Assembly: GCA_919902625.1 (NCBI GenBank)
Contig: CAKKRO010000010.1
Coordinates: 1 to 12,385, forward strand
Source of the DNA: Nitrosomonadaceae bacterium
GTDB lineage: Bacteria; Pseudomonadota; Gammaproteobacteria; Burkholderiales; Nitrosomonadaceae
Length of the DNA stretch: 12,385 nucleotides
Direction of reading: 5' to 3'
The first letter of the stretch is position 1. Every line of letters starts with the position of its first letter. A program made the position numbers and the translations under genes. The notes beneath the pieces are model-generated. The model saw only the letters and a list, made by a program, of their open reading frames with translations, was not told the DNA's origin and made no database searches. This document shows, piece by piece, positions 7,422-12,385 of this stretch.

Positions 7422-7545
7422 AATAGCTCCTTGGTTTGCACCTTAAAATCCTTAATTAATTATTCTAGCTCTATTTTATAATATACAACAGAATGGTGCG
7501 TGTCATATACAATTTACTTTAAAACTAAAATCTTGTGAATATCCG
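7422..7545 (-). promoter_or_regulatory. AT-rich rlmE-ftsH gap, probable ftsH promoter region
   Basis: 124 bases with no gene, strongly AT-rich, especially 7440-7490. Candidate elements on the minus strand are TTGTAT (7488-7483) and TAGAAT (7467-7462) with a short 15-base spacer. I see no clear heat-shock (sigma-32) pair although ftsH often has one, and no terminator hairpin after rlmE. A promoter here is likely from composition and context, but the exact boxes are uncertain. Confidence 0.3.
7427..7432 (-). promoter_or_regulatory. ribosome binding site deciding the ftsH TTG start
   Basis: AAGGAG, a near-perfect Shine-Dalgarno sequence, five bases before TTG at 7421-7419. It would be too far (26 bases) from the first internal ATG (residue 8), so it fixes the start at TTG. 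Confidence 0.8.
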
Positions 7546-8163
7546 TTATTTTTTTCCGATTCCCAATAAATATAATTCATTACTACGGTCACGCGAGGCT
7601 TTTGGTTTACGTATCATCACTTTCTTGAATCCAGTTCTCATTTCACGTAGAAACTGATCAAAATCCAGACCTTGAAAGACTTTGACCAGAAAACTTCCAT
7701 CATAGTTCAGATGTTCCATTGAGAATGCCAGTGCCAACTCGGCTAAGTGCATACTTTTGGCCTGATCGCTGACTACGATACCGCTTATATTGGGCGCCAT
7801 GTCTGAAATCACAAGATCCGGTTGACGTGCACCTAAGCGTTTTTTCAATTCAAGAACAGCGCTTTCTTCTCTAAAGTCATCCTGAATAAACTCAACACCG
7901 GGTAGTGGCAACATCTCCAGAATATCTAAGGCAATCACTTTACCTTTGGCGCCTACTTTACTGCTGACCACTTGAGACCAACTGCCGGGTGTGGCCCCTA
8001 AATCGACAACAACCATGCCCGGCTTCAGTAGGCGATCATGCTCAGCGATCTCAAGTAATTTATATGCAGCACGCGAGCGATAGCCATCCTTCCTGGCTTG
8101 TTTGACAAAAAAGTCATTGACATGCTCTCTCATCCAGGCTTTACTGGTTTTGGCTTGTTTCAT
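7546..8163 (-). CDS. rlmE: 23S rRNA (uridine-2'-O-)-methyltransferase RlmE
   Basis: A 205-residue SAM-dependent methyltransferase (FtsJ/RrmJ) that in E. coli methylates U2552 in the A loop of 23S rRNA, helping late 50S assembly. It shows RSRAAYKLLEI (29-39) with Lys35, SAM motif I VVDLGATPGSWSQ (52-64), ISDMAPNISG (119-128) with Asp121, and LVKVFQG (159-165) with Lys161. Those three residues form the catalytic K-D-K triad of the family. The length matches E. coli (209). The ATG at 8163 is directly preceded in frame by a TTG; I chose ATG. No good ribosome site is visible before either codon. It diverges from yhbY with only 30 bases between the starts. In E. coli this gene (rrmJ) is heat-induced together with ftsH. 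Confidence 0.95.
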   Translation of the reverse strand: MKQAKTSKAWMREHVNDFFVKQARKDGYRSRAAYKLLEIAEHDRLLKPGMVVVDLGATPGSWSQVVSSKVGAKGKVIALDILEMLPLPGVEFIQDDFREESAVLELKKRLGARQPDLVISDMAPNISGIVVSDQAKSMHLAELALAFSMEHLNYDGSFLVKVFQGLDFDQFLREMRTGFKKVMIRKPKASRDRSNELYLLGIGKK

Positions 8164-8193
8164 CAAGTAGAATGATATGTTTGAAGAGAATTT

Positions 8194-8541
8194 ATGTTAA
8201 CACTCACTATTGCACATCAACGCGAACTTAAAGCACGGGCACATACGCTTAATCCGGTTGTGATGATCGGAAAAACCGGACTGTCGGCCAGTGTCATTGA
8301 AGAACTGAATCGTGGACTATTAAGTCATGAATTAATTAAGGTCAAAGCTCAGATTGATGATCGAATTGCCAGAAATGCGCTTTTTGAGGAAATATGTCAA
8401 CAACTGGATGCCGCGCCTGTACAGCATATTGGTAAAATTTTTATTATTTACCGGCCTAAACCTGAAGATAAGGAATCTGCTCATGCACCCGGTAAAAAGA
8501 AACGTGAACCATCCCGCACTAAACGTAGTTTCCAGAATTGA
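8194..8541 (+). CDS. yhbY: ribosome assembly RNA-binding protein YhbY (CRM domain)
   Basis: A 115-residue small basic protein, the only plus-strand gene. It has the CRM RNA-binding fold seen in 50S precursor-associated YhbY and plant chloroplast splicing factors. The ORF shows RELKARAHTLNPVVMIGKTG with the GxxG loop at 26-29, then LLSHELIKVK (42-51) and a terminal strand KIFIIYRPK (81-89). The last 27 residues form a Lys/Arg-rich tail that the 97-residue E. coli protein largely lacks; it may add RNA affinity. ATG at 8194 is preceded by a purine-rich GAAGAGAA. Its stop lies 15 bases from the greA stop, tail to tail. This orientation next to rlmE and greA is also found in E. coli. Confidence 0.93.
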   Translation: MLTLTIAHQRELKARAHTLNPVVMIGKTGLSASVIEELNRGLLSHELIKVKAQIDDRIARNALFEEICQQLDAAPVQHIGKIFIIYRPKPEDKESAHAPGKKKREPSRTKRSFQN

Positions 8542-8556
8542 ATTGCTTACAGGCGC

Positions 8557-9033
8557 TTAAATGTACTTGACATCAAGTATTTCATACTCGCGTATGCCAC
8601 TGGGTGCCTGAACTTCGGCAACGTCTCCAGCATATTTCCCAATCAAGGCACGTGAAATGGGAGAACTGATAGAAATTTTTCCATTCTTGATGTTGGCTTC
8701 ATCGTCACCTACGATTTGATAAGTGACGGTTTCGCCACTTTGCAGATCCTCCAATTCGACCGTAGCGCCGAACACACAAGCACCATCCGCGTTGATGAGC
8801 GCCGGATTGATAATTTGTGCGCTGGAGAGTTTACTTTCCAGCTCAGCAATGCGTCCTTCAATGAATCCCTGTCTTTCCTTTGCGGCATCATATTCAGCGT
8901 TTTCAGAGAGATCGCCATGCGAACGGGCTTCAGCAATTGCTGCAATGACCGCAGGGCGCTGTACCGTTTTCATTTCATGTAATTCCTTACGCAACGCTTC
9001 GGCCCCTGCCACCGTCAATGGAATTGTACTCAT
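8557..9033 (-). CDS. greA: transcription elongation factor GreA
   Basis: A 158-residue protein that enters the secondary channel of RNA polymerase and stimulates cleavage of backtracked transcripts, helping escape from pauses and from promoters. The N-terminal coiled coil (about 1-75) carries the tip acidic pair Asp41 and Glu44 in HGDLSENAEYDAA, the residues that position the catalytic magnesium. The C-terminal FKBP-like domain has the family signatures FGATVELEDL, YQIVGDDEA and SPISRALIGK. The length equals that of E. coli GreA. ATG at 9033 is the first start in a frame opened by a TGA, with AAAGG about 12 bases upstream. It follows carB after 77 bases, as in several proteobacteria, so carB-greA co-transcription is probable. 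Confidence 0.96.
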   Translation of the reverse strand: MSTIPLTVAGAEALRKELHEMKTVQRPAVIAAIAEARSHGDLSENAEYDAAKERQGFIEGRIAELESKLSSAQIINPALINADGACVFGATVELEDLQSGETVTYQIVGDDEANIKNGKISISSPISRALIGKYAGDVAEVQAPSGIREYEILDVKYI

Positions 9034-9107
9034 CGTGATTTCTTGCCTTTCATTTTCGTCCCATTTCTTTCTTCATAGTTAAAGAGAACTGATTTCTTAT
9101 TACTCAT
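9030..9107 (-). CDS. possible 25-residue basic leader peptide between carB and greA
   Basis: A short frame starting at ATG 9107-9105, beginning MSNKKSVLFNYEE and ending GKKSR, with 7 Lys/Arg in its last 12 residues. Its TGA overlaps the greA ATG as ATGA, the classic geometry for translational coupling. AAGG lies eight bases before its ATG, partly within the last carB codons. It fills almost the whole gap. I recognise no family; a frame of this size can arise by chance. If translated it could couple greA translation to carB; this is inference. Confidence 0.25.
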   Translation of the reverse strand: MSNKKSVLFNYEERNGTKMKGKKSR

Positions 9108-9110
9108 GCT

Positions 9111-12100
9111 TTATACCTTAAGCTGTACATGTAATTTCTGCAGATTGTAAGCTTGCAGTTCCCGTCTATTGGTTATACCCACACAGGCAGCACGCGCGCC
9201 TGCTAAAGTCGTGTAGTAAGTCACTCTTGCCTGAAGTGCGGCATGACGAATCGAATAAGAGTCACGTATTGCACTGCGTTGATTCTTCACGGTATTGATA
9301 ATTAGACTGATTTCACCATTTTTAATCATATCCACAATATGTGGACGACCTTCTGCTACCTTGTTAATGAGAATGACTTCTATGCCAGCTTCTGTCATCA
9401 CCGCCGCAGTACCCCGCGTAGCATAAAGGGTGAAGCCAAGTTCTGCAAGGCTGCGTGCAATTTCAATGGCATGTGGTTTGTCAGATTGCCGCACGCTGAT
9501 AAAAATCTTACCGGAGGTAGGCAAGCGAACATCGGTTGCCAACTGGGATTTGACAAAAGCTTCAGCAAAGGTAACGCCCATGCCCATCACTTCACCGGTG
9601 GATTTCATTTCAGGCCCCAGTATCGTATCAACACCGGAAAGTTTAATAAAGGGGAATACCGCTTCTTTGACCGAATAATATTCAGGGATCACTTCTTGAG
9701 TAACTCCCTGATCAATCAAGCTTCTGCCCGTCATGCAACGGGCTGAAATTTTGGCTAACTGGAGGCCGGTTGCCTTGGATATGAAAGGTACAGTACGTGA
9801 CGCTCTGGGATTAACTTCGAGTACATAGACGATGTTGTCCTGAATGGCAAACTGTACATTCATGAGTCCCACAACATGCAATGCACGCGCCATTTCAGCC
9901 GTCTGGCGGCGTAACTCATCCAGTATTTCAGGTGATAAGTTAAAGGTTGGCAGAGAACAGGCGGAATCGCCGGAATGCACGCCCGCCTGTTCAATATGCT
10001 CCATAATGCCGCCGATCAGAACGGTTTCGCCGTCATAGATGGCATCGACATCCACTTCGGTTGCGTTGGTCAGAAAATGATCCAGCAATACCGGTGAGTC
10101 ATTGGAAACTTTAACGGCTTCCCGCATATAGCGTTCCAGATCGGCCTGCTCATGAACGATTTCCATGGCACGACCGCCCAGCACATAGCTCGGACGTACT
10201 ACCAGCGGGTAGCCGATTTCTTCAGCAGCAGCCAGAGCAGCCTCTGGATTACGTGCAGTGCGATTAGGCGGTTGTCTTAAACCCAGTTGTTGCAGCATTT
10301 TCTGGAAGCGCTCCCGGTCTTCCGCGCAATCAATCATATCCGGGCTGGTGCCAATAATCGGCACACCATTGGCTTCCAGGTCGCGCGCAAGCTTGAGAGG
10401 CGTTTGTCCGCCATATTGTACGATCACCCCATGAGGTTTTTCCACAGAGACTATTTCGAGCACATCTTCCAGTGTCAACGGCTCGAAATACAAACGATCC
10501 GATGTGTCATAGTCGGTTGAAACAGTTTCCGGATTACAGTTAATCATAATGGTTTCAAAACCATCTTCACGCAAGGCCAGTGCCGCGTGGACACAACAAT
10601 AATCAAACTCAATACCTTGACCGATGCGATTGGGTCCGCCTCCCAGCACCATGATTTTCTTTTTATCCGTGGGGCGGGATTCGCATTCCTCTTCGTAAGT
10701 GGAGTACATATATGCGGTACTGGTAGCGAATTCAGCGGCACAGGTGTCTACGCGCTTGTAGACGGGCCGTAAGTCAAACTTGTGCCGATATATACGCACG
10801 GCGGTTTGTTCTGTGTTGAGCAGCTTTGCCAGGCGCCGATCCGAAAAACCGCTGCGTTTCAATTTACGCAACGTTTGTTTATCAATGGTTTCCAGTCTTT
10901 TGTGAGTCAATGCCTGCTCTTGCTTGACCAGATCTTCAATTTGCGCCAGGAACCAGACATCGATATGAGTCAACTGGTGAACTTCCTCAATCGACAGTTT
11001 GCAACGGAATGCATCCGCGATATACCAGAGGCGTTCCGGACCAGGATTGGCCAGCTCGGTACTGATGATCTCCAGATTGTCTGTCTTTTCATCCAATCCA
11101 TCAACGCCGGTTTCCAGGCCACGCAAAGCTTTCTGTAAGGATTCCTGAAAAGTGCGGCCGATAGCCATGACTTCGCCGACCGATTTCATTTGTGTCGTCA
11201 GGCGATCATTGGCTTGCGGAAATTTTTCGAAAGCAAAACGTGGAATCTTGGTAACGACATAATCAATGGCGGGTTCAAAGGATGCGGGTGTTACGCCGCC
11301 GGTAATGTCATTGCCCAGTTCATTGAGGGTATAACCTACAGCGAGTTTGGCGGCGATCTTGGCAATAGGGAAGCCGGTTGCTTTTGAGGCTAATGCGGAA
11401 GAACGGGATACCCGTGGATTCATTTCAATTACCAGCATACGGCCGTTCTCAGGATTAATGGCGAACTGAACATTGGAACCACCTGTTTCCACGCCGACTT
11501 CACGCAATACCGCGATGGATGCGTTGCGCATCAGTTGATATTCCTTGTCAGTCAATGTTTGTGCAGGAGCTACTGTAATTGAGTCGCCTGTATGAACACC
11601 CATGGGATCAACATTTTCAATGGCGCAGATAATAATGCAGTTGTCCTGCTTATCCCGCACCACTTCCATTTCAAATTCTTTCCAGCCAATGACGGATTCT
11701 TCAATCAATAATTCCTTGGTGGGCGAGGTTTCCAGTCCGCGTTCACAGATACCCAGAAATTCCTCACGGTTGTAGGCAATGCCGCCGCCACTTCCGCCCA
11801 TTGTAAAAGATGGGCGGATAATGACTGGGTAACCTACCATTGCCTGGACTTGTAATGCTTCTTCCATGCTATGTGCAACGGCAGAGCGCGCCGAGTTTAA
11901 GCCGATACGGGTCATGGCCTGTTTGAATTTTTCGCGATCTTCTGCCATGTCGATGGCTTCACGTGATGCGCCAATAAGCTCAACACCGTATTTTTCCAAT
12001 ACACCATGTTTGACCAGATCCAATGCACAGTTCAGCGCCGTCTGCCCGCCCATTGTGGGCAGCAGCGCTTCAGGCCGTTCAATAGCGATGATCTTTTCGA

Positions 12101-12320
12101 CCATAGTCCAGGTAATGGGCTCGATATAGGTTGCATCGGCCATTTCCGGGTCGGTCATGATGGTGGCGGGATTGGAGTTCACCAGAATGATGCGGTAGCC
12201 CTCTTCACGCAAGGCTTTGCAAGCTTGCACGCCGGAATAATCAAACTCACAAGCCTGGCCGATAATAATAGGACCAGCGCCGATGATGAGAATGGATTTA
12301 ATGTCGGTACGTTTGGGCAT
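9111..12320 (-). CDS. carB: carbamoyl phosphate synthetase large subunit CarB
   Basis: A 1069-residue subunit (E. coli 1073) that makes carbamoyl phosphate for pyrimidines and arginine from bicarbonate, two ATP and ammonia channelled from the CarA glutaminase. The N-terminal carboxyphosphate half starts LIIGAGPIIIGQACEFDYSG and contains RPSFTMGGSGGGIAYN and IEMNPRVSRSSALASKATG. A connecting oligomerisation region covers about 400-550. The carbamate-phosphorylating half repeats the pattern with VLGGGPNRIGQGIEFDYCC, RPSYVLGGRAMEI and EVNPRASRTVPFISKATG. The C-terminal MGS-like allosteric domain (about 935-1069) keeps ATRGTA with Thr968 and Thr971, NKVAEGRPH with Lys987, and INT with Asn1009, matching E. 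coli UMP-binding residues; feedback by UMP is therefore likely. The ATG has only a weak AAAAAG ribosome site. carA would be expected just beyond the right edge. Confidence 0.97.
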   Translation of the reverse strand: MPKRTDIKSILIIGAGPIIIGQACEFDYSGVQACKALREEGYRIILVNSNPATIMTDPEMADATYIEPITWTMVEKIIAIERPEALLPTMGGQTALNCALDLVKHGVLEKYGVELIGASREAIDMAEDREKFKQAMTRIGLNSARSAVAHSMEEALQVQAMVGYPVIIRPSFTMGGSGGGIAYNREEFLGICERGLETSPTKELLIEESVIGWKEFEMEVVRDKQDNCIIICAIENVDPMGVHTGDSITVAPAQTLTDKEYQLMRNASIAVLREVGVETGGSNVQFAINPENGRMLVIEMNPRVSRSSALASKATGFPIAKIAAKLAVGYTLNELGNDITGGVTPASFEPAIDYVVTKIPRFAFEKFPQANDRLTTQMKSVGEVMAIGRTFQESLQKALRGLETGVDGLDEKTDNLEIISTELANPGPERLWYIADAFRCKLSIEEVHQLTHIDVWFLAQIEDLVKQEQALTHKRLETIDKQTLRKLKRSGFSDRRLAKLLNTEQTAVRIYRHKFDLRPVYKRVDTCAAEFATSTAYMYSTYEEECESRPTDKKKIMVLGGGPNRIGQGIEFDYCCVHAALALREDGFETIMINCNPETVSTDYDTSDRLYFEPLTLEDVLEIVSVEKPHGVIVQYGGQTPLKLARDLEANGVPIIGTSPDMIDCAEDRERFQKMLQQLGLRQPPNRTARNPEAALAAAEEIGYPLVVRPSYVLGGRAMEIVHEQADLERYMREAVKVSNDSPVLLDHFLTNATEVDVDAIYDGETVLIGGIMEHIEQAGVHSGDSACSLPTFNLSPEILDELRRQTAEMARALHVVGLMNVQFAIQDNIVYVLEVNPRASRTVPFISKATGLQLAKISARCMTGRSLIDQGVTQEVIPEYYSVKEAVFPFIKLSGVDTILGPEMKSTGEVMGMGVTFAEAFVKSQLATDVRLPTSGKIFISVRQSDKPHAIEIARSLAELGFTLYATRGTAAVMTEAGIEVILINKVAEGRPHIVDMIKNGEISLIINTVKNQRSAIRDSYSIRHAALQARVTYYTTLAGARAACVGITNRRELQAYNLQKLHVQLKV

Positions 12321-12385
12321 GCTTTTTAACCGGAAAAAATTGCGTAATAATTTAGCTTCTGTTTAGTGGTTGTATGAATTAATTT
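12321..12385 (-). other. sequence upstream of carB; carA end not identified
   Basis: Sixty-five AT-rich bases between the carB start and the window edge. One minus-strand frame reads INSYNH and stops with TAA at 12365-12363, and another stays open until TAA at about 12328. Either could be the last codons of carA, but neither is recognisable. No hairpin or clear promoter is seen. Confidence 0.3.

Noticed and set aside
7422..7545. Heat-shock sigma-32 promoter for ftsH
   Set aside because: Expected from E. coli, but no CTTGAAA-type box with a correctly spaced CCCCAT-like box is visible on the minus strand.
8164..8166. TTG as the rlmE start
   Set aside because: It is directly followed by an in-frame ATG, adds one residue only, and has no better ribosome site; ATG is the simpler choice.
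12321..12385. C-terminal end of carA
   Set aside because: Two frames could be the end of a gene, but too few codons are present and none match a remembered CarA terminus, so it is not annotated as coding.

Overview
This window looks like ordinary chromosome from a betaproteobacterium, most likely of the Nitrosomonas type. That placement rests on remembered resemblance of CarB, FtsH and GreA, on moderate GC content, and on gene order; no search was run. All genes but one lie on the minus strand, so the biological reading order runs from the high coordinates downwards. I see no rRNA, tRNA, CRISPR array, integrase or intact insertion sequence.

Right and centre (about 3165-12320): carB (large subunit of carbamoyl phosphate synthetase), greA (transcript cleavage factor), yhbY (plus strand, ribosome-assembly RNA-binding protein), rlmE (23S rRNA 2'-O-methyltransferase), ftsH (membrane AAA+ zinc protease), folP (dihydropteroate synthase) and glmM (phosphoglucosamine mutase). 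This order, including the single inverted yhbY between greA and rlmE, is a well-known conserved neighbourhood of beta- and gammaproteobacteria. It joins pyrimidine/arginine precursor supply, transcription and ribosome maintenance, membrane proteostasis, folate synthesis and the first committed steps of peptidoglycan/LPS precursor synthesis.

Left (1-3164): a gene for a periplasmic phosphate-binding protein (PstS/SphX type) behind a convincing Pho-box promoter. It is followed by two inverted repeats, then by cysG (trifunctional siroheme synthase), and then by the first 134 codons of yaeQ, which runs off the left edge. The pstS gene sits directly after glmM, where many betaproteobacteria carry a complete pst-pho operon, but no pstC, pstA or pstB follows here.

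The points worth a second look are regulatory or structural. They are the Pho box, the orphaned pstS, a nested 60-bp inverted repeat in front of cysG, a terminator-like hairpin inside the normally co-transcribed ftsH-folP pair, three successive non-ATG starts (ftsH TTG, folP GTG, glmM TTG), and a 25-codon reading frame filling the carB-greA gap with an ATGA overlap. I found no convincing undescribed multi-gene system; the protein-coding content is conserved housekeeping.
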